A DNA stretch of 51,848 nt, taken from Vulcanimicrobiota bacterium (lineage in GTDB: Bacteria; Vulcanimicrobiota; Vulcanimicrobiia; Vulcanimicrobiales; Vulcanimicrobiaceae). A program made the position numbers and the translations under genes. The stretch spans positions 6,249-58,096 of the forward strand of contig PLED01000111.1 in assembly GCA_003136355.1 (NCBI GenBank), given 5' to 3'. Of this stretch, positions 42,640 through 51,647 are shown piece by piece (position 1 is the stretch's first letter; each line of letters opens with the position of its first letter). The notes under the pieces are model-generated. The model had not been told where the DNA came from, did no database searches, and saw nothing but the letters and a program-made list of their open reading frames with translations.

Positions 42640-44628
42640 GTGTTTCTGCTCGCAGCGGCGCTCTCGCTGCACTTAATCCCGCAGCCTCAATCCGTCCGAT
42701 TGCGCGCATGCACGGTGCCGCTAACGCGGTCGTTGCAAGTTCCCCGCGACTTTGATTTGGGCGCTATCGATGAAATCAACGAACGTTGGAAAGCACTCGG
42801 CATTCCGCAATTGGCACGCTTCCGGGAACCTGTCGTTCGTGTTCCTGTGGTTCATGTCCAAGGGCGGCTGCACGCAGGTTACGACGTTTTCCCGATTCCG
42901 CCGGATATAGCTGTCAGCCGCGCCGCCTTAACGGCGCAGTCTTACCGGCTACGAATCAGCAGCGGCGGCGGCATAAACATTCAGTCAGGTGATTCCGACG
43001 GTGCGTTCTATGCCGCGATGACGTTAGCCGAGTTGCCGCAGCGTGTAAATGGCAAATGGTTTCTTCCGTGCGTCGACGTTTCCGATGCCCCGGCGCTGAA
43101 GTGGCGAGTGCTAAGCGACGACGTCTCGCGCGGACCGCTGCCGAATATGCGCTATTTCAAAGAGCGCATTCGCACGATTGCCGCTTTCAAAATGAACGGC
43201 TACTCGCCGTACATGGAGCACGTCTTCGTGGATCCGCGCAATCCGCTGCCGGCTCCGCTCGATGGCATCACACCGGCGCAATTGCATGAACTGTACGATT
43301 ATGCGAAGCGCTACCACGTGACGTTCATTCCCGAGCAGCAAACCTTCGCGCACATGCACAATACGCTGGCCGTCGAGAAATACGCGAGCGCGGCAGAGTT
43401 TCAGCATGATTTCTTATTGAGCCCCGCCTCGCCGCTTTCGTTAGAATATCTCACACAACTCGTTCGCGACGAACTCGCCGTCATTCCGCATCCTGAGTTC
43501 TTTCACGTCGGGTCGGATGAAACGTCGACGCTCGGACAGGGCCGGAGCAAAGCGCTGGTCGCCCAGCGTGGGCTGAGCCAGGTCTATGCCGACCATTTAC
43601 AGGCGATGAATAAACTGATCGCTCCTTCGGGCGCACGCATGATGGTGTGGGACGACGGCATCGAAAACGATCCGGCGATCATGACGATGATTCCGAAGAG
43701 CACCGTGGTTATCAATTGGCACTACGGGGCGGAGAAGAGTTTCCAAAAATATATCAATCTGATCGCCTCGGGCGGCTTTGCGCAAATGGTCTCGCCGGGC
43801 GATCACAACTGGAATCAGGTCTATCCCGATATTCGAACCGCGCTAATCAACGAGCAGCGCTTCATCGACGAAGGCAAAGCATCACACGTCTTCGGCCTCT
43901 TTCAAACCGTGTGGCACGACGACGGCGAATCGCTTTTTGAAGCGACGTGGTATCCGGTGGTATATTCCGCCGCGAGTGGATGGGAGCAGCGCTCCGTCGA
44001 TCCCGCCCGCTTTCAGGCCGACTTTCCGAGCGCGTTCTTCGGAAGCGATGATGCGCGGTACGGGCGCGACATCGCCGATCTTACGGACGTTCAGTCGCGC
44101 ATGGCGGACGACTATAGTTATTCGAGCAATTATCTGTTCTGGGTTGACCCGTTCGATCCGCATGCCGCCGCTCACATGGCGAAGTTAGACTTACCGGCGT
44201 TGCGGCTAGAGGCCGAAGACGCCGAACAGCACTTACTGCAAAATAAACCACCTCTTCACGCCAGTGCGGCGCGCGTCATGTTCTTGGCGGCGCGGAAGTA
44301 CGATTTCATCGGCCGCAAATTCCAAGCTGCCCAAGAGATTCGCGATTACTATGCGGAGGCGCAAGCGCAGTCCGGTAAGTCGCACTCCCCGACCGGGCGC
44401 GACCTCTCGTGGGTCAAATATTGGTTTTGGGAACTGCGCGACCGGTATGAAGAGATTCGTCCGCTTTACGCTGCTGCATGGCGGTACGAGAACCGCGAAA
44501 GTCATCTGGCGAGCAACCTTCAACGATATGACGGCGCTGCCGAACAAAACATCGAGCGCGCCGATAAGATATATGCGTCGACGCTAGACTATTACGCGGG
44601 CAAGCCGCTTCCGGATCTACCGTGGTAA
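42640..44628 (+). CDS. GH20 beta-N-acetylhexosaminidase-like glycoside hydrolase
   Basis: 662 residues. The N-terminal GH20b-like domain (LIPQPQSVRLRACTVPL ... GAFYAAMTLAELPQ) precedes a TIM barrel with LKWRVLSDDVSRGPLPNMRYFKERIRTIAAFKMNGYSPYMEHVF and the catalytic pair in HVGSDET (about 289-295). In GH20 the Glu protonates the glycosidic bond while substrate N-acetyl assists. A short hydrophobic N-terminus may be a signal peptide. It probably trims N-acetylglucosamine-type sugars from peptidoglycan or chitin. GTG start, one base after the previous stop. Confidence 0.88.
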   Translation: MFLLAAALSLHLIPQPQSVRLRACTVPLTRSLQVPRDFDLGAIDEINERWKALGIPQLARFREPVVRVPVVHVQGRLHAGYDVFPIPPDIAVSRAALTAQSYRLRISSGGGINIQSGDSDGAFYAAMTLAELPQRVNGKWFLPCVDVSDAPALKWRVLSDDVSRGPLPNMRYFKERIRTIAAFKMNGYSPYMEHVFVDPRNPLPAPLDGITPAQLHELYDYAKRYHVTFIPEQQTFAHMHNTLAVEKYASAAEFQHDFLLSPASPLSLEYLTQLVRDELAVIPHPEFFHVGSDETSTLGQGRSKALVAQRGLSQVYADHLQAMNKLIAPSGARMMVWDDGIENDPAIMTMIPKSTVVINWHYGAEKSFQKYINLIASGGFAQMVSPGDHNWNQVYPDIRTALINEQRFIDEGKASHVFGLFQTVWHDDGESLFEATWYPVVYSAASGWEQRSVDPARFQADFPSAFFGSDDARYGRDIADLTDVQSRMADDYSYSSNYLFWVDPFDPHAAAHMAKLDLPALRLEAEDAEQHLLQNKPPLHASAARVMFLAARKYDFIGRKFQAAQEIRDYYAEAQAQSGKSHSPTGRDLSWVKYWFWELRDRYEEIRPLYAAAWRYENRESHLASNLQRYDGAAEQNIERADKIYASTLDYYAGKPLPDLPW

Positions 44629-44650
44629 CGGAATGATCGCCGAGAGCACT

Positions 44651-44673
44651 GTCATCCTGAGCTTGTCGAAGGA
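44651..44673 (+). repeat. Dispersed 23-base repeat, copy 1
   Basis: Contains GTCATCCTGAGC, then TTGTCGAAGGA. A single-base variant lies at 49548-49570, same orientation, also just after a gene. I recall such sequences as abundant dispersed elements in many bacterial genomes. Confidence 0.7.
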
Positions 44674-44682
44674 CCCCGAGCA

Positions 44683-44699
44683 GGGCACCGTTGGTGCCC
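44683..44699. terminator. Hairpin after the hexosaminidase gene
   Basis: GGGCACC-gtt-GGTGCCC, a 7-base perfect stem, 10 bases after the dispersed repeat and 16 bases before the transporter ATG. No T-run. Confidence 0.4.
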
Positions 44700-44715
44700 A
44701 TGACGAGGGGGAATC

Positions 44716-46725
44716 ATGATTGCGCCGTTGCTGATTCTCGTCGTTTTTCTGATTTTCGCGGCGCTGATGTACACGCGGAAGGTTCCCGCTTTGCTCGCCG
44801 TGCCGGCGATGGCGGTGATCATGGCGTTGGTTGCGGGCGTACCGTTAGCGGGCGTCGGGACGATCGTCGTGACCGGCGCATCCGCACTTGCACCCGCATA
44901 CGTTACCGTTATATTCGGCGCGCTTCTTGCGCGGGTAACCCTCGACACGGGCATTGCGAGAAGCATCATAAACTTTGCGGCTGAATTCGGGGGCGAACAA
45001 CCGTTGGCGGTGGCCCTTTCGATGAGCGCAGTCGTCGCGCTGTTATTCGTGACATTTAACGGCCTTGGCGCAATCATCATGGTAGGATCTGTCGCGCTTC
45101 CAATCATGATGACGACGGGCGTTCCACGGAAGATCGCTGCCACAATGTTTCTGATGGCATTCGGATTGGGATTTATTTTTAATCCAGCCATCTGGAAGCT
45201 CTACACGCAGTTATTTGGCGTCTCCCGAGAGCAGATGTATAGTTACGCGATCGTTCTGGCGGCAATCGATGTCATTGCGCTCCTGGTCTATGCGTTCGTG
45301 TCCTTCCGGAACACGCGGGGGTATGCAACTTGGGCCGTGCGTTCCAAGAGCGAAACAAGCACTCCGCCGGTGCCCGCATATGCCCTGATTACGCCGATTC
45401 TTCCCATCGTTCTGACATATGTGCCCTCGCTGCACTTCGATCCGATTATTGCCTTTGTGATATCCGCTATCTATGGCGCGATCGCCGCCCGGCCGTTAAA
45501 GGCGATACAGACGTTGACGGCTGCTGCGATTCGAGGCCTTGAAGACGTAGCGCCGGCGGTCATATTGTTCGTTGGGATTGGTATGCTCGCGACCGCCGCG
45601 AAGCAGCCTGAATTCGCGGCGGCATTACACGTACTGTCATCCTCGCAGATGCTGCATAACCCATTCATGTACGTGGCCATTTTTGGTATCCTCAGTCCGC
45701 TGGCACTCTACCGCGGCCCGCTCAACCCATTTGGTATCGGCGCTGCCGTCTTCGTCTTACTTGCCGGTCACGCGCTGCCGCCGATTCTTATCGTCGCTGC
45801 AGTCATGGCGGTCGTTCAAGTGCAAAACGTGTGCGATCCGACAAACACCGCAAACGTTTGGATCGCGAATTTCACCGGCGTGCAAGTTGTCGACATTACC
45901 AAACGAACGCTGCCATATCAGGTCGCCGTCGCGATAGTCGCGTGCATTGTGGTCGTAACGTCGTCGCCGCATTTGTTCGGCGTGCATCCGTTTACGGCGG
46001 CGATTCCGGCGGCGAGCGCGCAGGAACTCTATCCGGCCGGGATGTTTGCAGGACCGGCGGCCGCGTCGCGCATCGCGGTCGGATCAGATGGTTCTCCCGA
46101 TGCGCAAGCTGCGGTTCCCGCCGTTGTAGAAGCGCTTCATAACGCACCGGGCGCTCAAGTGTTCGCGCAACAAGACGATCCAAACGGTTCGGACTGCTCG
46201 GCAAAGCGGTACGCGGCGTATGTCAACGTGACGTCGACACGTTTCACGCTCATCGAAGGAACCGACGTGGATATCGGCGTTCAACTCTTCGATTGCGGCG
46301 GCTGGGAAGTGACCGAGTGGCACGACCATGCCGCGTTTGCTCAACCTTCGGCGACCGACGCCGCGCAGCTGGCTCGCCAAGGCGTGGACCGTCTGCTGGG
46401 CTGGGCGCAGAGCAATCCGCAGCGCTGGAGCAATTTGCAACAGCGCGGGCTGGCATTTGCGCCGGGCGACGCGCCTTCATATTATTACGCGCTCTACAAG
46501 ACAGTCGATGGGAACATGCGCGCCTACGTGCGTGCCGGCGGACCGGCCTACGCCGCGGGCATGCGCACCGACGACATCGTCGATAAACTCGACGGACTCG
46601 ATTGGTGGATGTACGGCACGTACCAAACACAGGCGCGCGCGTATGATGGAAAACCACATTCGTTTCAGCTCGAACGCGCCGGCTCGACGATTGCCGTGCA
46701 ACTCGGCGCGCCTTTCGCATCATGA
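44716..46725 (+). CDS. GntP/CitMHS-type transporter fused to an extracytoplasmic PDZ-like domain
   Basis: 669 residues. The first 430 or so are about 11-12 membrane helices of the ion-transporter superfamily (MYTRKVPALLAVPAMAVIMALVAGVP, LLFVTFNGLGAIIMVGSVALPIMM, LALYRGPLNPFGIGAAVFVLL, CDPTNTANVWIANFTG). These resemble gluconate/citrate-type carriers, but I cannot fix the substrate. The last 200 residues are soluble, with a PDZ-like piece RAGGPAYAAGMRTDDIVDKLDGLDWW near the end. Fusing a carrier to a sensor-like outside domain is unusual. Overlaps the next gene by four bases (ATGA). Confidence 0.75.
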   Translation: MIAPLLILVVFLIFAALMYTRKVPALLAVPAMAVIMALVAGVPLAGVGTIVVTGASALAPAYVTVIFGALLARVTLDTGIARSIINFAAEFGGEQPLAVALSMSAVVALLFVTFNGLGAIIMVGSVALPIMMTTGVPRKIAATMFLMAFGLGFIFNPAIWKLYTQLFGVSREQMYSYAIVLAAIDVIALLVYAFVSFRNTRGYATWAVRSKSETSTPPVPAYALITPILPIVLTYVPSLHFDPIIAFVISAIYGAIAARPLKAIQTLTAAAIRGLEDVAPAVILFVGIGMLATAAKQPEFAAALHVLSSSQMLHNPFMYVAIFGILSPLALYRGPLNPFGIGAAVFVLLAGHALPPILIVAAVMAVVQVQNVCDPTNTANVWIANFTGVQVVDITKRTLPYQVAVAIVACIVVVTSSPHLFGVHPFTAAIPAASAQELYPAGMFAGPAAASRIAVGSDGSPDAQAAVPAVVEALHNAPGAQVFAQQDDPNGSDCSAKRYAAYVNVTSTRFTLIEGTDVDIGVQLFDCGGWEVTEWHDHAAFAQPSATDAAQLARQGVDRLLGWAQSNPQRWSNLQQRGLAFAPGDAPSYYYALYKTVDGNMRAYVRAGGPAYAAGMRTDDIVDKLDGLDWWMYGTYQTQARAYDGKPHSFQLERAGSTIAVQLGAPFAS

Positions 46726-47453
46726 TCGGTCGTCCGTCGGAGCGCTTCTCGGCGCGCGCCGGGGCGTACGCGCAGAATCGGCCGGGATATCCGCCTGAAG
46801 CGCTTGACGCGCTGCTCGACGGATTGGGGGCGCCGGAAAAACTGACCATCGCCGACATCGGCGCAGGCACGGGCATCGCGTCGCGCCTTCTCGCGCAGCG
46901 CGGGGCGACGGTCTTCGCAATCGAGCCGAATCATTCGATGGCCGAGCAAGCCGAGCCGGATCCGCGCATCGAGTGGATCGACGGAACGGGTGAAGATACG
47001 CGGCTGCCCGATCGATCCGTCGACGTTGCTGCTGCGTTTCAAGCGTTTCATTGGTTCGATCCGCAGGCCGCGCTCGCCGAGTTCAAGCGCATTAGCCGGC
47101 GGCGCATCGCATTAGTACAGTACGAACGCGACGAGCGCGATCCGTTCGCCGCGGCCTACGATGAGCTCGTACGCCGCTACGCGATCGAACCGATTGAAGC
47201 AAAGCGCGCCGAAACACTAACGACATTTGCACGCCTAGCGGGATCGAGCTGCGCGCGCAGCGAGCATCCGTATGCGCAGCATCTCGATCAAGCCGAGCTC
47301 CTGGGGCGCATGGCCTCGACATCGTACTTGCCTCGCGACGGCGCGCGAGCCGGCGATCTTCGCGCCGAAGCCTCGGCGTTGTTCGATCGTCTGGCGCAAG
47401 ACGGCCGCGTTTCGCTCGCGATGATCTGCTACGTACTGCGTGCCGATGCGTAA
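46722..47453 (+). CDS. SAM-dependent methyltransferase (UbiE/Methyltransf_11 type)
   Basis: 243 residues. FSARAGAYAQNRPGYP start, motif I LTIADIGAGTGIASRLLAQRGATVFAIEPN (about 40-68), EWIDGTGEDTRLPDRSVDVAAAFQAFHWFD. The HWFD ending of motif II is typical of small-molecule methyltransferases of this group. It sits between transporter and HyuA-like gene with overlaps on both sides; function in that unit unknown. Confidence 0.92.
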   Translation: MIGRPSERFSARAGAYAQNRPGYPPEALDALLDGLGAPEKLTIADIGAGTGIASRLLAQRGATVFAIEPNHSMAEQAEPDPRIEWIDGTGEDTRLPDRSVDVAAAFQAFHWFDPQAALAEFKRISRRRIALVQYERDERDPFAAAYDELVRRYAIEPIEAKRAETLTTFARLAGSSCARSEHPYAQHLDQAELLGRMASTSYLPRDGARAGDLRAEASALFDRLAQDGRVSLAMICYVLRADA

Positions 47454-49542
47454 ACTGCGTCTCGGTGTGGATGTCGGCGGCACCTTTACCGATGTCGTCG
47501 CGATAGATGCGCGGAGCCGCGAGGTCGTGGCGCGCGTGAAAGTGCCGACGACACATACGGCCGCGGCGGGCGTAGCCGCCGGCATCGTTGATGGGATTGC
47601 GCGGCTCTTTTCCGATGGCACGATCGACCCGGGCGAGGTTTCATTTATCGCGCATTCCACAACGCAGGCCACCAACGCGCTGCTCGAAGGCGACGTCGCG
47701 CAAGTCGGCGTGCTCGGTCTACTCAACGGGCTCGGGCCGCTCGCGCGTATGCAGATGCGCTTCGGGCGCTTGCAATTGGCGCCGGGACTGCCGTTCGAAC
47801 CGAAATTCGCATTCGCTTCCGTGCACGATCGCAAAGGCATCGAGGCTGCCGTCGTCGCGCTCAAGCAAACCGGGGCCGAAGTGCTCGCTGCGACGCAAGC
47901 GTTTTCGGTCGACCGGCCGCAAGGCGAGAACGACGCGGTGACGATCGCATCGCAGGCCGGCTTATTCGCAACCAGCGGCCACGACGTCAGCACGATGTAC
48001 GGTCTGCGCGCGCGTACGCGAACGGCGGCGATCAATGCGGCCATTCTTCCCAAGATGGTGCGCACCGCGCGGATGACGGCCGGTGCCGTGCGCGAAGCCG
48101 CGATCGATTCGCCGCTCATGGTCATGCGCAGCGACGGCGGCGTGATGGACGCGCGCGAGATGGAACGGCGGCCGATTCTCACGCTGCTCTCCGGACCCGC
48201 TGCAGGCGTCGCCGGCGCGCTGCTGCACGAAAACGTGACCGACGGCATCTTCATCGAAGTCGGCGGGACGAGTTCGGATTGCTCCGCGATTCGCGCCGGC
48301 ATGCCGCAGATGCGGCCCGCGCGCGTCGGCGGACATCGCACGATGCTGCGCACGCTCGATGTGCGCACGCTGGGAATTGCCGGCGGCAGCTTGACGCGCG
48401 CCACCGGTGGAAAAATCATTGATGTCGGCCCGCGTTCCGCGCACATCGCCGGTTTGACTTACGCGTGTTTTATGGAACCCGCCGAGATCGAGGGAGCGCG
48501 TTTCGAAGCGTTCCGTCCGAGCGGGCACGATTCGGGCGACTATGTTGCGCTGCGCGGCCGTGACGGATCCCACATCGCCGTCACCCCAACGTGCGCGGCA
48601 AATTTTTTAGGATACGTTCCGGCATCGGCATTCGCGCACGGCAACGCGGAGTCGGCGGGTAAAGCGCTCGCGATACTCGGCGCGCATTTCGGGACGAACG
48701 CCGAAAGCGTCGCGCGCGAGATGCTGGATATCGCGTCGGCAAAGGTTATTGCAGCGATTGAGGAGCTGATCGCGGATTATGAACTCGACCGGCATGCCGT
48801 GGTGGTCGTCGGCGGCGGCGGCGGCGCGGCCGCGCTTATTCCTTACGCCGCGAAAAAGACCGGATTGGATTTCCGGCTCGCGCGCGATGCGGAAGTGATT
48901 TCGCCGATCGGCGTCGCGCTCGCGCTGGTACGCGAAGTGGTGGAACGAACAGTCGTGGATCCGTCCCCCGAAGATATTCTGCGCATCCGGCGCGAGGCGC
49001 AAGATGCCGTGGTCGCAGCCGGTGCTTCCCCCGACGGGGTTGAGACGGTCGTTGAGATCGACTCGCAACGAAACATCGTGCGCGCCACGGCTTCCGGCGC
49101 AACCGAACTCGCCGAGACTGCTGCGCACGGAACGTTGGACGAAGATGCGCGCCTCGCCGCGGCCGCGCGGTTAATGCGCGCCGCGGTTGCAGACGTTCGC
49201 GCGGTCGCGCGGACTCCCGGTCTGACGGTGTACGAGTCCGGCGCCATGCTGCGCGTGCTCGATCGCGGGGGCGTTGGACGGCTGACGTTGCGCGACGGAG
49301 TGGTTCGGGTTACGGCGGCGGGATGCGCAGCCGAAGATTTGCGCGAGGCGATTGAAGACGCCACGGCTTTCGGCGATGTCGGCCGGGCGATGCCCAATCT
49401 TTACGTCTTGCACGGGGCGCGCATCGCCGACTACAGCGGGCTGCTCTCTGCCGAGCAAGCCGTGGCGCTCGCGGAGGAAGAGCTCGCGGGCCGCGAGCCC
49501 GGTGCCCCGGTTCTCATCATAACCTCACGCCGGCCGGCATAG
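47446..49542 (+). CDS. Hydantoinase/5-oxoprolinase A-type subunit
   Basis: 698 residues. Actin-like ATPase signatures: RLGVDVGGTFTDVVAID at the N-terminus, STTQATNALLEGD, MRSDGGVMDAREMERRPILTLLSGPAAGVAGAL and IEVGGTSSDCSAI. Family members hydrolyse ATP to open cyclic amides or carboxylate ketones, usually with a HyuB partner, which is absent here; this stand-alone, longer form may be self-sufficient or have lost its partner. ATG 47446 lies inside the methyltransferase stop region (ATGCGTAA), so translation is coupled. Confidence 0.88.
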   Translation: MRKLRLGVDVGGTFTDVVAIDARSREVVARVKVPTTHTAAAGVAAGIVDGIARLFSDGTIDPGEVSFIAHSTTQATNALLEGDVAQVGVLGLLNGLGPLARMQMRFGRLQLAPGLPFEPKFAFASVHDRKGIEAAVVALKQTGAEVLAATQAFSVDRPQGENDAVTIASQAGLFATSGHDVSTMYGLRARTRTAAINAAILPKMVRTARMTAGAVREAAIDSPLMVMRSDGGVMDAREMERRPILTLLSGPAAGVAGALLHENVTDGIFIEVGGTSSDCSAIRAGMPQMRPARVGGHRTMLRTLDVRTLGIAGGSLTRATGGKIIDVGPRSAHIAGLTYACFMEPAEIEGARFEAFRPSGHDSGDYVALRGRDGSHIAVTPTCAANFLGYVPASAFAHGNAESAGKALAILGAHFGTNAESVAREMLDIASAKVIAAIEELIADYELDRHAVVVVGGGGGAAALIPYAAKKTGLDFRLARDAEVISPIGVALALVREVVERTVVDPSPEDILRIRREAQDAVVAAGASPDGVETVVEIDSQRNIVRATASGATELAETAAHGTLDEDARLAAAARLMRAAVADVRAVARTPGLTVYESGAMLRVLDRGGVGRLTLRDGVVRVTAAGCAAEDLREAIEDATAFGDVGRAMPNLYVLHGARIADYSGLLSAEQAVALAEEELAGREPGAPVLIITSRRPA

Positions 49543-49547
49543 GGAGT

Positions 49548-49570
49548 GTCATCCTGAGCCTGTCGAAGGA
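49548..49570 (+). repeat. Dispersed 23-base repeat, copy 2
   Basis: GTCATCCTGAGC, then CTGTCGAAGGA. It differs from copy 1 at one base and lies 5 bases after the HyuA stop and 15 bases before the next ATG. Confidence 0.7.
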
Positions 49571-49585
49571 CGATACAGAGATCGT

Positions 49586-49942
49586 ATGGCGCACGTAACT
49601 GTCGAAAATAATTCGGTCACGATTGAGCTCGCAACGATGGATAAGATCTGGGCGGTTCACGGCGGCTTGAAAATCCCGCTCTCGCATATCACGTCGGCGC
49701 GGGTTGAAGACGAGAACGGCTGGGATTATTGGTGGCGCAAGGTCGCCGGAACGAGTGCGCCCGGCCTAAAGACGGCCGGCACGTTCTTTGCCAACGGCGG
49801 TCTGGCGTTCTTGGATTTTGGAACCGGTCGAAACTGTATCGTGCTCGAGACGGCGCACGAAACGTACAAGACGGTGATCGTCCAACCCGACGACGATCCC
49901 GACCCCATTGCGGCCGAGATCAATCGCCGGATTGGTAGATGA
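49586..49942 (+). CDS. PH-like (bPH) small protein
   Basis: 118 residues: MAHVTVENNSVTIELATMDKIWAVHGGLKIPLSHITSARVED ... FLDFGTGRNCIVLETAHETYKTVIVQPDDDPDPIAAEINRRI. The strand pattern and ending 'vvvqp-ddP-a-a-eI' are those of bacterial PH-domain proteins of unknown role. No signal peptide. Convergent with the permease fragment; stops touch. Confidence 0.75.
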   Translation: MAHVTVENNSVTIELATMDKIWAVHGGLKIPLSHITSARVEDENGWDYWWRKVAGTSAPGLKTAGTFFANGGLAFLDFGTGRNCIVLETAHETYKTVIVQPDDDPDPIAAEINRRIGR

Positions 49943-50845
49943 CTACATCCGCGGCTGGCTAATGCCCATCCGTTCGACTTCCTCCAGCGCCACGGTGCTC
50001 TTGTGGCGTCCATAGCTGTAATAGAAGATCAAACCGATAATCATCCACACGATAAACGCGAACCAGACCAGCGGAAAGAAATTCCACAGCAGCGGATTGC
50101 CGACGCGGAGATAGAGAATCAACCCAAAGGCCGTTAATGCCGACAGCACGGGAACGAGATAGGGTCCGAATGGCACCACGAAACTTGAGATCAACTGAGG
50201 GTGGCGCTTCCGCAAAATCGGTACCGCAATGGAAACAAGGATGAACGCGAACAGCGTGCCCATGTTCACCAGGGACCCAACGATATTGATCGGCGTTAAT
50301 GCGGCGACGATCGCGATGACGATGCCGAAAAAGACCGTTGAGTAGACAGGCGTTCTCCACACCGGATGGACGCGGGTAAATCCGGGCGGAATCAGTTTGT
50401 CGCGAGACATTGCGTACCATACGCGGCTCTGGCCGAACATCATGACGAGCAAGACTGTCGTCAAACCCGCGATCGCTCCAAGCGAAATGATCGTGCCTGC
50501 CCATCCGAGCCCAACGGCGTTGAGCGCGAACGCGACCGGGTACGTGACGTTCAGCGTGTAGAACGGCACCATGCCGTTGAGAATCGCCACGACGATGATG
50601 TAAAGAATCGTGCAGACGGCGAGGCTCATGAGGATGCCGAACGGCAGATCCTTAGCGGGGTTCTTGGCTTCTTCGGCCGTTGTTGAAACGGCATCGAAGC
50701 CGATGTAGGCAAAGAAGATGACGCCCGCCCCGCGCATGATGCCGCTCCAGCCGTACTTCCCGAACTCCCCGGCGTTGGGCGGAATGAACGGATGCCAGTT
50801 CGCGGTCTTGATGAACATCGAACCGGCCGCGATGACGAGCAGCAC
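49943..50845 (-). pseudogene. APC (CAT-type) amino acid permease, N-terminal third missing
   Basis: 300 residues with about 8 membrane helices: ANWHPFIPPNAGEFGKYGWSGIMRGAGVIFFAYIGFDAVSTTAEEAKNPAKDLPFGI is the helix 5-6 region of cationic amino acid transporters (YfnA-like). GQSRVWYAMSRDKLIPPGFTRVHPVWRTPV and the C-terminus are complete. Family members run to about 460-500 residues, so roughly 170-190 N-terminal residues are gone. The family match stops at VLLVIAAG, next to 50845, where foreign sequence begins. Broken by insertion or by an assembly join. Confidence 0.85.
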
Positions 50846-51247
50846 ATCCTGTTCGCGGAAGATGGTCGTTTCTTACAATTAGAAGTTCATGGCCTGCTAA
50901 GCCTGGAGAACGTACGCCTTACCACTGCGATCATGCTGCTGCCTCGACAAGCGGCTGCGCGCGTCCAGGCACTTAGAAGATTTTCGGATATGATCACGCA
51001 CGGCCACCTTCGCGCATTTCTATATCCACCTGATAAGCGTGCGTCTCGATTGGCGCGCCTGCTACAGGTCCTTGATGGCTGCAACTCGCGGGCATCCTAC
51101 CGCGATATCGCTTTGGCGATATTTGGAAAAGAGCGCGTGTCTGCTGACTGGCGCGACCCGGGAGCTCACTTGCGTGACCATGTGCGGAGGGCTCTGCGCT
51201 CCGGGAGGACTCTCATGATGAGCCGCTATCTGGGGCTCCTCAAATAG
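50792..51247 (+). CDS. DUF2285-domain protein, chimeric N-terminus
   Basis: 151 residues as read. From about residue 21 (EDGRFLQLEVHGLL) to the end it looks like the C-terminal DUF2285 domain: RLARLLQVLDGCNSRASYRDIALAIFGKERVSADWRDPGAHLRDHVRRALRSGRTLMMSRYLGLL. Such proteins are common in alphaproteobacterial conjugative/integrative elements and are usually longer. The first 20 residues are antisense to the broken permease, so the true start is missing and this is a fragment. Role unknown (putative regulator). Confidence 0.7.
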   Translation: MPVRGLDEHRTGRDDEQHILFAEDGRFLQLEVHGLLSLENVRLTTAIMLLPRQAAARVQALRRFSDMITHGHLRAFLYPPDKRASRLARLLQVLDGCNSRASYRDIALAIFGKERVSADWRDPGAHLRDHVRRALRSGRTLMMSRYLGLLK

Positions 51248-51279
51248 ACCGCATTCTGAGGAGCAGATGGGTGGTATCC

Positions 51280-51298
51280 AATTTTGTCACCCAAAATT
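51280..51298. terminator. AT-rich palindrome after the DUF2285 gene
   Basis: AATTTTG-tcacc-CAAAATT, perfect 7-base arms, 33 bases after the stop. It may be a weak terminator or a regulator site belonging to the foreign segment. Confidence 0.4.
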
Positions 51299-51450
51299 AT
51301 CCAAACTCCACATGCGTTAAGGCACTGAAACTAGGAGTATTGAGGAATTAGCGGGCGGACTAGTCGCTCATGGCTGTCTCAGGAAAAGGAACGAGCCCCG
51401 CGCGATGGCCGGGCTTGCGGGTTGGAAGAATTGGGGGTGGACAGCGGGCG

Positions 51451-51645
51451 TCACAGGCGCCACACCCGCACGAGATGCTGAGCGTTGCTGTGGTACTCAA
51501 GCATCTGGCGGTAGAAGCGCCGTCTCGCTTCGCGTTGTGCGGGATCGCGACGGGCGTGTGGCGCCAATTTTCGCGCGGCTGCGCGAATGACGGCGCGCCA
51601 ACTATCGTGGACGGTGACGTCGAGCCGAAGATAGGTGCCATACAT
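51451..51645 (-). CDS. Small alphaproteobacterial-type accessory protein
   Basis: 64 residues: MYGTYLRLDVTVHDSWRAVIRAAARKLAPHARRDPAQREARRRFYRQMLEYHSNAQHLVRVWRL. I recall short proteins with 'A-V-(I/L)-R-A-A-x-(R/K)-x-L-x-P-x-A-R ... (K/R)-x-F-(F/Y)-R-x-(M/I)-L' next to antirestriction/DUF6915 genes on alphaproteobacterial elements. ATG begins 2 bases after the upstream TGA. Function unknown. Confidence 0.6.
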   Translation of the reverse strand: MYGTYLRLDVTVHDSWRAVIRAAARKLAPHARRDPAQREARRRFYRQMLEYHSNAQHLVRVWRL

Positions 51646-51647
51646 GG

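Noticed and set aside
47235-48446. 403-residue minus-strand frame over the HyuA-like gene
   Set aside because: Ser/Arg/Thr-rich mirror of the real gene.
51360-51641. 93-residue minus-strand frame at the right end
   Set aside because: Overlaps the better-supported 64-residue gene in another frame; its cysteine-rich stretch has no regular zinc-site spacing.
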